Source: Micromonospora narathiwatensis
Lineage (GTDB): Bacteria > Actinomycetota > Actinomycetes > Mycobacteriales > Micromonosporaceae
Assembly (NCBI RefSeq): GCF_900089605.1
Contig: NZ_LT594324.1
Span: 868,001 to 932,000, forward strand
Reading direction: 5' to 3'
DNA: 64,000 nt
The translations under genes and the position numbers were made by a program. The notes under the pieces were generated by a model, which did no database searches, was not told the origin of the DNA, and saw only the letters and a program-made list of their open reading frames with translations. Shown in pieces: positions 1 to 8,510 of the stretch (position 1 is its first letter; each line of letters begins with the position of its first letter).

Positions 1-1
1 T

Positions 2-103
2 CCCGACGAGCCCGGCGCGGAGCAGGTGCAGATATTCCTCGCCACCCTGCCGCTGCTGGCGGACCTGCGGCTCGCCATGCCGCTGCCCGAGGAGGAGCGA
101 TGA
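2..103 (+). CDS. C-terminal end of an unidentified protein (partial)
   Basis: The window opens inside an open frame that reads 33 codons (PDEPGAEQVQ... to ...LPEEER) and stops with TGA at 101-103. The stop overlaps the ATG of the MFS gene at 100, so the two are probably translationally coupled. The fragment is acidic and helix-prone. A small regulator beside a transporter would be a common arrangement, but too little is present to assign a family. Confidence 0.55.
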   Translation, partial: PDEPGAEQVQIFLATLPLLADLRLAMPLPEEER

Positions 104-1434
104 GCGCCCTGTCCGTACGCCAGGTCCGGTTCCGCTACCTCACCCTCTACGGCCTGCGCTGGCTGCCCAGCGGCCTGATGATGCCGGTGATGATCCTGCT
201 GATGCAGGAGCGCGGCCTCTCGCTGTCCCAGATCGGCCTGGTCGCTACCGCGCAGGGCCTGGTCGTCCTCGCGTTGGAACTGCCCACCGGTGGCTTCGCC
301 GACGCGCTCGGCCGCAAGCCGGTCCTCGCCGCCGCCTGGGTGATCGGCCTGATCTCGCTGGTCATCTTCGCGGTGGCCGACTCGTTCTGGCTCTTCTTCC
401 TGGTCTGGGCGTTGCAGGGCGTCTACCGGGCGCTTGACAGCGGCCCCCTGGAGTCCTGGTACGTCGACGCCACCCTCGCCGCCGACCCCGACGCCGAGTA
501 CGAGCGCGGTCTCGGCCACGCCGGCACCGTCATCGGGCTCGCGATCGGCGCCGGCGCGCTGCTCGGCGGCGGTCTGGTCGCGCTCGGCCCGGTCGGGCCG
601 GTCAGCGCGCTGACCCTGCCCGTGCTGGTGGCCATCGTCCTGCACGTCGTCTCGCTGGTCGCCCTGTTCGTGCTGCTGGCCGAGACCCGACCGGCCACCG
701 GGGCCGCGGCGCTGCGCGCCTCGGTGGTCGAGGCGCCCCGGATGGTCGGACAGGCGATCGGCCTGCTGCGCCGCTCGCGGGTGCTGCTCGCCCTGGTCGC
801 CGTCGAGCTGTTCTGGGGCTTCGGCATGGTCACCTTCGAGTCGCTGTTGCCGATCCGCCTCTCCGAGGTGGTCGGGAACGCCGACCGGGCGGCGGCGCTG
901 CTCGGCCCGGCCGGCTCGGCGGCCTGGCTGGCCAACGCGGCCGGCGCCGCGCTCACCCCGTTGCTGCTGCGCCGGCTGGGCGCCGCGCCCGCCGCCGCGC
1001 TCCTGCGGGTGCTCCAGGGCGTGACCGTGGTCGGCATGGGCCTGCTGGCCGGCCCGGTCGGCGTGCTCGTCGCCTACCTGGCCTGCTACACCGTGCACGG
1101 CGCGTCCAACCCGCTGCACATGGGGCTGCTGCACCGGCAGGTCGACGGGCCGTACCGGACCAGTGTCATCTCGCTCAACTCGATGATGGGGCAACCGGCG
1201 GGCGCGCTCGGCGCGCTGGTGCTCACCACGCTGGCCGACCGCAGCAGCGTCAGCCTCGCCATGCTGGTCGGCGGGGTGGTGCTCGCGCTGGCCGCGCCGC
1301 TCTACCTGCCGGCCTGGCGCGCCGCCCGGAACGCCGCGCCCGCCGGTCAGCCGTCGCAGGTCGACCAGCCGGAGTCCGGTGACCGCGCCGCTGCGCCGGC
1401 TGACCTCGACGCCGCGCCGGCTCAGGCGCGCTGA
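100..1434 (+). CDS. MFS family transporter (probable drug/metabolite efflux)
   Basis: This is a 444-residue polytopic membrane protein with about twelve hydrophobic segments. A major-facilitator motif A-like loop lies at residues 64-75 (GGFADALGRKPV) between the second and third helices. The tail after about residue 415 is soluble and Ala/Pro-rich. The start ATG overlaps the stop of the upstream gene (ATGA). The fold points to proton-coupled transport across the cytoplasmic membrane. The substrate cannot be read from sequence. The family is clear and the efflux role is inferred. Confidence 0.88.
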   Translation: MSALSVRQVRFRYLTLYGLRWLPSGLMMPVMILLMQERGLSLSQIGLVATAQGLVVLALELPTGGFADALGRKPVLAAAWVIGLISLVIFAVADSFWLFFLVWALQGVYRALDSGPLESWYVDATLAADPDAEYERGLGHAGTVIGLAIGAGALLGGGLVALGPVGPVSALTLPVLVAIVLHVVSLVALFVLLAETRPATGAAALRASVVEAPRMVGQAIGLLRRSRVLLALVAVELFWGFGMVTFESLLPIRLSEVVGNADRAAALLGPAGSAAWLANAAGAALTPLLLRRLGAAPAAALLRVLQGVTVVGMGLLAGPVGVLVAYLACYTVHGASNPLHMGLLHRQVDGPYRTSVISLNSMMGQPAGALGALVLTTLADRSSVSLAMLVGGVVLALAAPLYLPAWRAARNAAPAGQPSQVDQPESGDRAAAPADLDAAPAQAR

Positions 1435-1498
1435 GGGCGGACCTGCCAGGAGGGCCACTGCCATGCGAAATGCGTCGACAAGGGCTCCCTCCACTCCC

Positions 1499-1966
1499 TC
1501 AGCCGAGATGGACCGAGGTGCGGGGTTCGGTGTCGGTGTAGCCGAGCCGGCGGTAGAGCCGGATCGCCCCGACGTTGTCGGTGTAGACGCCGAGCGCCAC
1601 GTGGTCGTACCGGGCGAAGAGGGCGCGGGTCATTCCGGCGGTGAGCGCCGCGCCGAGGCCCCGCCCACGCCGGTCGGTCGCCACGGTGAGACCGGCGAGG
1701 AAGCCGACGTCGCCCCGGCTGCGGTCCGCCCCGCAGGCGACGAGGCGGTCGCCGTCGTGGATGCCGTACCAGTCGACGATCCGCGGGTCGCCGGGACGGG
1801 AGGTGGTGGTCGGGAAGGACTCTGGGAGCAACCAGCCCACCGCCCCGTCCCGTCGCCACCCGTGCGCGTCGTGGTCCCGCCACAGCGCGTGCCGGGCGTA
1901 CGGGTGGTGACCGGTGGCGGCGAGCAGGGTGTCCCGCCCCGCCAGGACCTGGTCGGCAGTGATCAT
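1499..1966 (-). CDS. GNAT family N-acetyltransferase
   Basis: This 155-residue protein has the GNAT acetyl-CoA pyrophosphate loop at residues 99-105 (RRGRGLG) after a beta strand ending in LTVATD. The usual C-terminal block is VYTDNVGAIRLYRRLGY (residues 127-143). It would transfer an acetyl group from acetyl-CoA to an unknown amine. It runs opposite to its neighbours and faces the MFS gene tail to tail. On its own strand TAGGCT (1978 to 1973) sits six bases before the ATG, a spacing typical of a leaderless mRNA, and there is no convincing ribosome binding site. Confidence 0.85.
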   Translation of the reverse strand: MITADQVLAGRDTLLAATGHHPYARHALWRDHDAHGWRRDGAVGWLLPESFPTTTSRPGDPRIVDWYGIHDGDRLVACGADRSRGDVGFLAGLTVATDRRGRGLGAALTAGMTRALFARYDHVALGVYTDNVGAIRLYRRLGYTDTEPRTSVHLG

Positions 1967-1992
1967 GCGACCAGCCTACGAGAGGAGAACTC

Positions 1993-2547
1993 GTGAGCCC
2001 GATCCGATCCGTACGCCCGGCACACCTGTCCGGCCCGCGCTGCCTGCTGCGCGAGTGGGTGGACTCCGACGCGGAGGCGCTGCACGCGCTGACCAACGAG
2101 CCGCAGGTCGCCGACCGTATGTTGGACGAACATCCGCCCTCGCCGGCCGAGGTCCGCGCCGTCCTGCCGGCCTGGCGGGACGCGGCCGGCGGCGAGCCGC
2201 GGCTGGCGTACCACCTGGCCGCGGTCGCGCGGGACCGGCTGGTGGGCCTGGGCACGCTGACCGTGACGAGCCCGGAGCACCGGCGTGGGGAGATCGGCTA
2301 CGTGGTCCACCCGGGGCACTGGGGGCAGGGCCTCGGCACCGAGGTGGCCGGCCTGCTGCTGCGCCTCGCCTTCGAACAGGTGGGCCTGCACCGGGTGGAG
2401 GCGACCACCCGACCGGACCACCCCGCCTCGTGGCGGGTGCTGGAGAAGGTCGGGATGCGGCGGGAAGGGCTCAGCCGCGACCACCTCTTCGTCCGGGGAC
2501 GCTGGTGGGACTCGGTGCGATACGCCGTACTCGCCACCGACCGGTGA
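1993..2547 (+). CDS. GNAT family N-acetyltransferase, RimJ/RimL type
   Basis: This 184-residue acetyltransferase has a RimJ/RimL-like order: an N-terminal LxGPRCLLREW strand, an acidic helix, then HPGHWGQGLGTEVAG (residues 106-120) for acetyl-CoA, and HPASWRVLEKVGMRREG near the C terminus. The family acetylates N-terminal amines of ribosomal proteins or small molecules, and the substrate here is unknown. It starts with GTG at 1993 behind the purine-rich GAGAGGAGAA. It is divergent from the other GNAT gene, with only 26 bp between the starts. The two share little sequence and are not a recent duplication. Confidence 0.85.
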   Translation: MSPIRSVRPAHLSGPRCLLREWVDSDAEALHALTNEPQVADRMLDEHPPSPAEVRAVLPAWRDAAGGEPRLAYHLAAVARDRLVGLGTLTVTSPEHRRGEIGYVVHPGHWGQGLGTEVAGLLLRLAFEQVGLHRVEATTRPDHPASWRVLEKVGMRREGLSRDHLFVRGRWWDSVRYAVLATDR

Positions 2548-2641
2548 CGACGCCGGCCGGTTCCACCGTGGAGATTGACGAGCGGACCGATCGGGTACAT
2601 CCGTCGCCGACCCTGCTGGGACCCCCACCGGAGGAGTGACC

Positions 2642-2839
2642 ATGTTCGCCACGCTCGCGGCCATCGTGTTCGGCTTCGCGCTGCTGCTCGACTTCCTGAA
2701 CACCAACCTCGGCGCCCCCGACCTGTTCAACGTGCACACTCTCATGCTCATCGGCCTCCTGCTGCTCGCCCTGCACCTGGCCGGATTCGGCAGCGGCCGG
2801 GGCCGCTGGTACCGGGGCCGGCGCCCGGGTCGTGGCTGA
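2642..2839 (+). CDS. Small two-helix membrane protein, unknown function
   Basis: This 65-residue protein has two hydrophobic helices (about residues 3-19 and 33-49) joined by a short polar loop and a strongly basic tail ([14 protein letters not shown]). I chose ATG 2642 because GGAGGAG ends about five bases upstream; a GTG six bases earlier overlaps that site. The positive tail suggests cytoplasmic ends by the positive-inside rule. I do not recognise a named family. It lies between an acetyltransferase and rarA with no obvious functional link. Confidence 0.6.
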   Translation: MFATLAAIVFGFALLLDFLNTNLGAPDLFNVHTLMLIGLLLLALHLAGFGSGRGRWYRGRRPGRG

Positions 2840-2913
2840 CCGGAACGGATCATCGCGGGCCGAGCCGCGGCGCGATTCCGGCGTCGTCGGCCCGGCCCGG
2901 TACTGTTCTCGTG

Positions 2914-4416
2914 ATGCAGTCCGACGCCCTCTTCACCCTCGGCGAGCCCGGCGGAGCGCCCAGCGCCCCCGCGGGCTCCGCCGGCCTGGACGGGTTCACC
3001 GCCGCGCACGCGGACTCGCCCCTGCCCGTCCGGATGCGGCCGGCGAGCATCGACGAGCTCGTCGGGCAGGACCACCTGCTCGCCCCCGGCGCGCCGCTGC
3101 GCCAGCTGGTCGAGGGTGCGGCGCCGATGTCGGTGATCCTCTGGGGGCCACCGGGCAGCGGCAAGACGACCATCGCGCACCTGGTGGCCCGGGCCACCGA
3201 CCGCCGCTTCGTGGCGATGTCCGCGCTGACGGCCGGCGTGAAGGACGTCCGCGCGGTGATCGACACCGCCCGCCGGCAGCGGCGTGCGGGCGGCCCGCCG
3301 ACCGTGCTCTTCATCGACGAGGTGCACCGGTTCAGCAAGACCCAGCAGGACTCGCTGCTCGCCGCGGTGGAGGACCGGACGGTCACGCTGCTCGCGGCGA
3401 CCACCGAGAATCCGTACTTCTCGGTCATCTCGCCGCTGCTGTCCCGCTGCGTGCTGCTCACCCTCCAGGCGCTGGACGACGACGCGGTGCGTGGCCTGCT
3501 GCGCCGCGCGGTCGCCGACGAGCGCGGGCTGGGCGACGCGCTTGCCCTGGAGACCGGGGCGGAGGACCATCTCGTCCGCCTCGCCGGCGGCGACGTACGC
3601 AAGGCACTGACCGCCCTGGAGGCGGCGGCCGCCACCGCCACCGCGCTCGGCACCGGGCGCATCGACCTGGCCACCGCCGAGCAGGCCGTCGACGTCGCGG
3701 CCGTCCGGTACGACCGGGACGGCGACGCCCACTACGACGTGACCAGCGCGTTCATCAAGAGCATGCGCGGCTCGGACGTGGACGCGGCGCTGCACTGGCT
3801 GGCCCGCATGCTGGTGGCCGGTGAGGACGCCCGGTTCGTCGCCCGGCGGCTGGTCATCTTCGCCAGCGAGGACGTCGGCATGGCCGATCCCGTCGCGCTC
3901 ACCGTCGCCACCGCCGCCGCGCACGCCGTCGAGTACGTCGGGCTGCCCGAGGCCCAGCTCAACCTGGCCCAGGCGGTGATCCACCTGGCTACCGCCCCGA
4001 AGTCCAACTCGGCCACCACGGCGATCGGCGCGGCCATCGCCGACGTGCGCGCCGGCCGGGGCGGGCCGGTGCCGCGGGCCCTGCGCGACGCCCACTACGC
4101 CGGCGCCCGTGGTCTCGGGCACGGCACCGGCTACCGCTACCCGCACGACGACCACCGTGGCGTGGTGACCCAGCAGTACGCTCCGGACGATCTCGTCGGG
4201 ACCGACTACTACCGGCCCAGCGGCCACGGCGCGGAACGCGCGGTGGCCGGCCGGCTGCCGCTGCTGCGCCGGATCGTGCGCGGGCTGCCGGCACCGGCGG
4301 TCCGCGAGGAGGCCGGCACACCGGTGGCCGTGCCCGCCGGTCGTCCGGCCGGCGCGGAGCAGGGCAACGGGGTGAACGAGGGCGGCGACGACGCCGTCGA
4401 GGAGGGTCAGCAGTGA
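2914..4416 (+). CDS. rarA: Replication-associated recombination protein RarA (MgsA), AAA+ ATPase
   Basis: This is a 500-residue AAA+ ATPase of the RarA/MgsA/WRNIP1 family, which acts at stalled replication forks. It shows Walker [10 protein letters not shown] (78-86), Walker B VLFIDE (131-136) followed by VHRF, and the sensor region [12 protein letters not shown]. The C-terminal tetramerisation part contains the [10 protein letters not shown] and [10 protein letters not shown] blocks. The open frame extends further upstream, but conservation starts here. TACTGT at 2901-2906 lies seven bases before ATG 2914, fitting a leaderless transcript; GTG 2911 is the alternative. Its stop overlaps the next ATG (TGATG). 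Confidence 0.93.
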   Translation: MQSDALFTLGEPGGAPSAPAGSAGLDGFTAAHADSPLPVRMRPASIDELVGQDHLLAPGAPLRQLVEGAAPMSVILWGPPGSGKTTIAHLVARATDRRFVAMSALTAGVKDVRAVIDTARRQRRAGGPPTVLFIDEVHRFSKTQQDSLLAAVEDRTVTLLAATTENPYFSVISPLLSRCVLLTLQALDDDAVRGLLRRAVADERGLGDALALETGAEDHLVRLAGGDVRKALTALEAAAATATALGTGRIDLATAEQAVDVAAVRYDRDGDAHYDVTSAFIKSMRGSDVDAALHWLARMLVAGEDARFVARRLVIFASEDVGMADPVALTVATAAAHAVEYVGLPEAQLNLAQAVIHLATAPKSNSATTAIGAAIADVRAGRGGPVPRALRDAHYAGARGLGHGTGYRYPHDDHRGVVTQQYAPDDLVGTDYYRPSGHGAERAVAGRLPLLRRIVRGLPAPAVREEAGTPVAVPAGRPAGAEQGNGVNEGGDDAVEEGQQ

Positions 4417-7400
4417 TGGCGCGTGGTCCGGAGCGGCCGGAGGACGGCCCCGACGAGCGGCACGACCGGAGCGCCAAGGGCCGCCGGTGGGGGCGGGGCA
4501 GAGCCGAGGCCGAGCCGGACGAGGCGACCGTCGGCGAGGAGTTCGGCTGGATCGACGACCTGCGTACGGCCAAGCAGCAGCGCGCCGACCTCGGCCCGGA
4601 CGCCGACGGCCCCGCCGCCGCCCCGCCGCCGCGTGGCGGTCCGCCCGCCGCCGGTCCGGGGCCGCGATCGGGCCCGCCCGCCCCCGTGCCGCCGCGCGGC
4701 CCCCAGCCCGGTCAGCCCGGTCCGGTGCCCGGTCAGCCGGGTCCGGTCGGGCCGGGTGCCCGGCGCGGTCCGGCCGACGCCGGACCGGCATCGCCCCCGG
4801 TACGCCCCAACGGGCCCGATCCGGCGGCGGCCCGCCGCCGCCCGGTCGACGGGCCCTGGCCCGGTACGCCCGAGCCGCCCCGGCAACCCGGCGAGCCGTC
4901 CCGGCCGCCACGCCGGGGCCCGGACGCGCCCACCGGGCAGCAGAGCCTTCTTCCACCGGCCGCCGGTCGGCCGGGCGACGCGCCTCGGGTGGCCCCGCCC
5001 GGATCGGCCCCGCCGCCGGGATCGGCGCCGGATCGTGCCCGGGGCGGGCAGGTGCCCGGGCCCGGCTGGCAGCCGCCCGGTCCCGCCGTGCCACCCACTC
5101 CGCGCGGCCGGCACGGCAGCGGCGGAGCGCCCACCGGCCCGTACGCCGAGGGGGCAGCCCCGGCCGGACGACCCGGGTCGGGTGGCGGCCGGCGGTCCGT
5201 GCCCGACGAGGTCGAGGCGCGCCCGGTCTCCGGGGCCGGCCGGCGGGCCGCCGCCGAGCCCGCTGCCGGCCGGGTCACCGTGCCGTCGGCATCCGGCGCG
5301 GCCGGTCCGCCCGGTGCCGGCCACCCCGGCGTCGACCCGGTGACCGGCGTCCCGGGTCCGGGCGCCCCCGAGCCCCGGCGCCGCCGCGGCGCCGCGGAGC
5401 CCGGCCCCTCCGCCGGCCCGTCCGGGATGGACGGTCCCGCCGGGCCGGGCGGTCGACGCCGGGCCGGCGAGCCCGACCAGCCGGCGGCGGTGCCGCGCAG
5501 CGGGAACGCCCCGCCGGTCCCGGGTGTCCCGTCCGACGCGTCCCCCGGCCGTCGGGTGGAGGGCCCGGGCATGCCGACGGCGCGGCGCGCCACCCCCGAT
5601 GCTCCGGCCGGTCGCCGCGCCGCTCCGGACGACGCCGCGACGTCGACCGGTCGCCCGGCTGGTCGCGACGGGGCGGTGCCGGCCGGCCGCCGGGCGGCTG
5701 CCCAGGATCCGGGTGCGCGGGGTGGCCGCCGGGCCGCGCCCGACGACGAACCGACCGCGGCCGGCCGCCGAGCCGTCCCCGACGACGAACCGACCGCAGC
5801 CGGCCGCCGAGCCGTCCCCGACGACGAACCGACCGCGGCCGGTCGTCGGGCCGTCCCAGAGGCGCCGGGCGCGCGGCGGTCCGCCGGCGAGGCGCCGCAG
5901 ACCCCGGGCCCGCGCCGCGCGGCCCGCGAGGAGACCGAGGACGCGCGACCGCAACGCCCCGAGCGACCGGCCGACTGGCTCCGGCAGGCCGGGCGGGCCC
6001 CCCACGGCGACCCGGCCGTGCCACCGGCCCGTCCCACCGACACTCCGGTCGGCGAGCCGCCGGCCGGACGACCTGGCGCTTCCGCCGGCTCCGGCCGTGC
6101 CCCGGCCGCCCGAGGCGGCGCGGCCGTGCCGGTGACGCCCGACCAGGCCGGACCCGCCCGGGACGCCGCACGTCCCGCCGGACCGCCCGGCCGCCCCGCC
6201 GGCCCTGAGACGGGCAGCCGGGCCGCCGGCCGATCGGCCGGCGCCGACCGCACCGGCGGGCTGCCGACGGCCGGGAATCCCGGCCGCGTGGGTGGCCCGC
6301 CGCCCGGCGGAGGCCGGGCCGGCGGGCCCGGGTCCGCCGGCGACATCGACCGCACCGGCGGCTTCCCCGCCGGGGGAGATCCCGACCGGACGGGCGGCCA
6401 GCCGCACGGCGGCGACGCCGGGCGGGACCCGGCGTCGACCCGGGGCGGCCGTCCCGGGCCGGCCCCTGGCCAGCCCGGCCGGCCCGGCCCGGGCGTCGGT
6501 GACGCACGCGGCACCGGCCCGGCCCGGGGCGCCGCCCGGCCCGGCCCGGACGGCCCCGTCCCACGTCCGGGCGGAGACGACGGGCGCGGTCCGCAAGCCG
6601 GCGGCGAGCCCACCGCGCGAACCGGGGCGGCCGGCGGTCCGGCAGTGGCCCGGGCGGCTGCCTCCGTGGCCCGCCCCGGTGGGCCCGAGGAACGGCCGGC
6701 CGGCCGGGCGGTCCCGCCCGGGGCGGAGCCGGGCCGGCCCGGACCGGTCGGCGCGGCCGCCGTACCCCCGCCCGGCGAGCCGGCGGTGGCCCGGGCCGCC
6801 GCGGTCGTACCGCCGATGGAACCGGCCGGGCCGCGACCCGGACCGGCCGACGTGGCCGGACCGGCGCCGCTGCGGGCCGAGGCGCAGTCGGCGCAGGCCG
6901 GTGCCGCAGCCGGTGGCCTGCGCGGCGCCCGCTCCGAACTACGGCGGCAGATGCGCGAACGGCGGCGGCTGCGGTTGGGCGTCCTCGCCCTGGTCAGCCT
7001 GGTGCTGCTCGGCGCGGTTCCGCTCTACTTCGGGTTGCGCACGCTCAGCCACGACCCGGTCTTCGACACCCTCGACGGGCTGGACGTGCCCGCCTGGGCG
7101 GCGACGAAGACCGTCGACCACGTCAGCGGCAGCCGATGGTGCCTCCAGGACTGCCGGCTGCGGGAGCGGACCGTCGAGTCCCAGCGGACGCCGAAGGAGA
7201 CCGCGCAGGCGTACGAGCAGGCCCTCGCCCAGGACGGCTGGCAGCGCTGGAAGGTCGCCCGCTGCCCGGAGCAGGAGGTCAAGGGCAGCTACACCTGCTG
7301 GCGTCGCGACGAACTCACCCTCGACCTCTGGGTACGCGAGCCCGCCTGCACACCGCCGCCGGTGGACGGGGAACCGGCTCCCACGCCGGCGCCCTCGCCC

Positions 7401-7568
7401 GCAGCGGGAGAGTGCGCCGGATCGTTGGTGTCGGTGAAGGTCCGCAACGCTATCGACGACGAGCGGACCGGGCCACAGCCGACCACCGATCCGTCCCTCA
7501 CCGGTGTGGATCCGTACCCGACCCTCACCGACGATCCACTCGGCGAATTGACACCCTCACCGTCGTGA
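4416..7568 (+). CDS. Large Pro/Ala/Gly-rich disordered protein with one membrane helix and a Cys-containing extracellular domain
   Basis: This is a 1050-residue protein. The first ~50 residues are charged and contain FGWIDDLRTAKQQRADLG. About 790 residues of low-complexity Pro/Ala/Gly/Arg sequence follow, with a perfect tandem repeat (5742-5858). A basic stretch RRQMRERRRLR precedes the single transmembrane helix at about 852-873. The ~175-residue C-terminal domain has six cysteines (WCLQDC, ARCPEQ...YTCW, PACT, GECAG) and a Pro/Thr-rich end. The topology implies a cytoplasmic disordered region and an extracytoplasmic Cys domain. It is coupled to rarA by TGATG. Function unknown. The disordered part could be a scaffold or cell-wall/divisome partner, but nothing in the sequence proves it. 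Reading frames on the opposite strand here are composition artefacts. Confidence 0.8.
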   Translation: MARGPERPEDGPDERHDRSAKGRRWGRGRAEAEPDEATVGEEFGWIDDLRTAKQQRADLGPDADGPAAAPPPRGGPPAAGPGPRSGPPAPVPPRGPQPGQPGPVPGQPGPVGPGARRGPADAGPASPPVRPNGPDPAAARRRPVDGPWPGTPEPPRQPGEPSRPPRRGPDAPTGQQSLLPPAAGRPGDAPRVAPPGSAPPPGSAPDRARGGQVPGPGWQPPGPAVPPTPRGRHGSGGAPTGPYAEGAAPAGRPGSGGGRRSVPDEVEARPVSGAGRRAAAEPAAGRVTVPSASGAAGPPGAGHPGVDPVTGVPGPGAPEPRRRRGAAEPGPSAGPSGMDGPAGPGGRRRAGEPDQPAAVPRSGNAPPVPGVPSDASPGRRVEGPGMPTARRATPDAPAGRRAAPDDAATSTGRPAGRDGAVPAGRRAAAQDPGARGGRRAAPDDEPTAAGRRAVPDDEPTAAGRRAVPDDEPTAAGRRAVPEAPGARRSAGEAPQTPGPRRAAREETEDARPQRPERPADWLRQAGRAPHGDPAVPPARPTDTPVGEPPAGRPGASAGSGRAPAARGGAAVPVTPDQAGPARDAARPAGPPGRPAGPETGSRAAGRSAGADRTGGLPTAGNPGRVGGPPPGGGRAGGPGSAGDIDRTGGFPAGGDPDRTGGQPHGGDAGRDPASTRGGRPGPAPGQPGRPGPGVGDARGTGPARGAARPGPDGPVPRPGGDDGRGPQAGGEPTARTGAAGGPAVARAAASVARPGGPEERPAGRAVPPGAEPGRPGPVGAAAVPPPGEPAVARAAAVVPPMEPAGPRPGPADVAGPAPLRAEAQSAQAGAAAGGLRGARSELRRQMRERRRLRLGVLALVSLVLLGAVPLYFGLRTLSHDPVFDTLDGLDVPAWAATKTVDHVSGSRWCLQDCRLRERTVESQRTPKETAQAYEQALAQDGWQRWKVARCPEQEVKGSYTCWRRDELTLDLWVREPACTPPPVDGEPAPTPAPSPAAGECAGSLVSVKVRNAIDDERTGPQPTTDPSLTGVDPYPTLTDDPLGELTPSPS
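5742..5858 (+). repeat. Three 39-bp tandem repeats inside the disordered protein
   Basis: Three consecutive 39-bp units start at 5742, 5781 and 5820, each with GACGACGAACCGACCGC. They encode the 13-residue unit DDEPTAAGRRAVP. The first two copies differ by one base and the third has a few synonymous changes, so the array looks recent. The preceding segment (GRRAAPDDEP) is a diverged relative, suggesting the low-complexity region grew by such duplications. Confidence 0.9.
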
Positions 7569-7712
7569 GCAGCGCTCCATCACGGACGGTAGGGTCTGTG
7601 GCTGGCGGGCCGGTCCGTGCCCGCCGGCCGCGGTGCGCCGGTGTGGGGCCGAGCGGGTGCGACGGTCGCGCATTCCGGGGCGCGGGGCCTCGGGACACTG
7701 CTTGAGGAGGAC

Positions 7713-8180
7713 ATGCGCGTGAGTGGTGGAGAGATCGCTGGGCTGATCCTGGCCGGCGCATTCCTGATGCTGGTGCTCGTGCTGGCGGTGCCGATCCTGC
7801 GACTGCGGCACACGGTGGACGCGACGACCCGCATGATCAACGACCTCAACGACCGCACCGCGCCGCTGCTCGGTGACGTCAACACCACGGTGAAGAACGT
7901 CAACACCGCCCTGGAGCAGACGCAGACCACCCTCGACGGGGTGAACCTCCAGCTCGCCAAGGTGGACACCATGACCAGCCACGCGCAGAACGTCACCGCG
8001 AACGTGGCGAACCTCGCCGCGGTGATCTCGGCCGCCGCCGCGAATCCGCTGGTCAAGGTGGCTGCCTTCGGCTACGGCGTACGCAAGGCCGCCGCCGCCC
8101 GCCGGCACGCGGAGGACGAGCGGGAGGCCCGCGACATCATCAAGCAGCGGCGTCGCGCCGAGAAGCGCGCGAACCGGTGA
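7713..8180 (+). CDS. DUF948-type membrane-anchored coiled-coil protein
   Basis: This 155-residue protein has an N-terminal membrane helix (about residues 7-29). A heptad-rich polar helix follows (TVDATTRMINDLNDRTAPLL...VNTTVKNVN), and the C-terminal tail is highly charged and basic. This matches the DUF948 family, known in actinomycetes and Firmicutes as small general-stress-like membrane proteins of unknown role. Start ATG 7713 has an excellent GAGGAGG site just upstream. It precedes a second small protein and alaS in one transcription unit. Confidence 0.8.
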   Translation: MRVSGGEIAGLILAGAFLMLVLVLAVPILRLRHTVDATTRMINDLNDRTAPLLGDVNTTVKNVNTALEQTQTTLDGVNLQLAKVDTMTSHAQNVTANVANLAAVISAAAANPLVKVAAFGYGVRKAAAARRHAEDEREARDIIKQRRRAEKRANR

Positions 8181-8204
8181 TCCGGCCGAGCGGAGGGATG
8201 TGAG

Positions 8205-8510
8205 ATGAAGCGCGTGTTCTGGCTGGGCATTGGCCTGGCCGTGGGGGTGCTGGTGGTCCGCAAGGCCACCCGCACCGCGCAGGCGTACACGCCGGCGGGC
8301 ATCGCGAGCGGGCTGTCCGAGTCCGCGGGCAGCCTCGTCGAGTCGGTCCGCAGCTTCGTCGAGGACGTCCGGACCGGGATGGCCGAGCGCGAGCAGGAGA
8401 TCCACGAGGCCTTCGCCCACGGCGAGTTGTACGACGACCAGTTCGCCGAGCTGCGGGAGGACCCGCGGATCGGCGACCGAGAGATTTTCCCGGAGGAACA
8501 CCAGCGATGA
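8205..8510 (+). CDS. Small membrane-associated protein (DUF6167-like) upstream of alaS
   Basis: This 101-residue protein has an N-terminal hydrophobic segment ([18 protein letters not shown]) and an amphipathic, acidic C-terminal half. It resembles the short protein commonly encoded immediately before alaS in actinomycetes, and my family label rests on that recognition. Its TGA overlaps the alaS ATG (ATGA), so the two are translationally coupled. GGAGGGATGTGAG precedes its own ATG. Function unknown. Confidence 0.72.
   Translation: MKRVFWLGIGLAVGVLVVRKATRTAQAYTPAGIASGLSESAGSLVESVRSFVEDVRTGMAEREQEIHEAFAHGELYDDQFAELREDPRIGDREIFPEEHQR

Noticed and set aside
1379..1996. Plus-strand frame over the minus-strand acetyltransferase
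   Set aside because: The minus strand has complete GNAT motifs; the plus frame has none and looks like its shadow.
4407..6613. Several very long open frames on the opposite strand of the disordered protein gene
   Set aside because: All are Pro/Arg/Gly-rich translations of extremely G+C-rich repeats, where stop codons are rare in every frame. No domain is recognisable, and the plus-strand gene has a helix and Cys domain that make sense.
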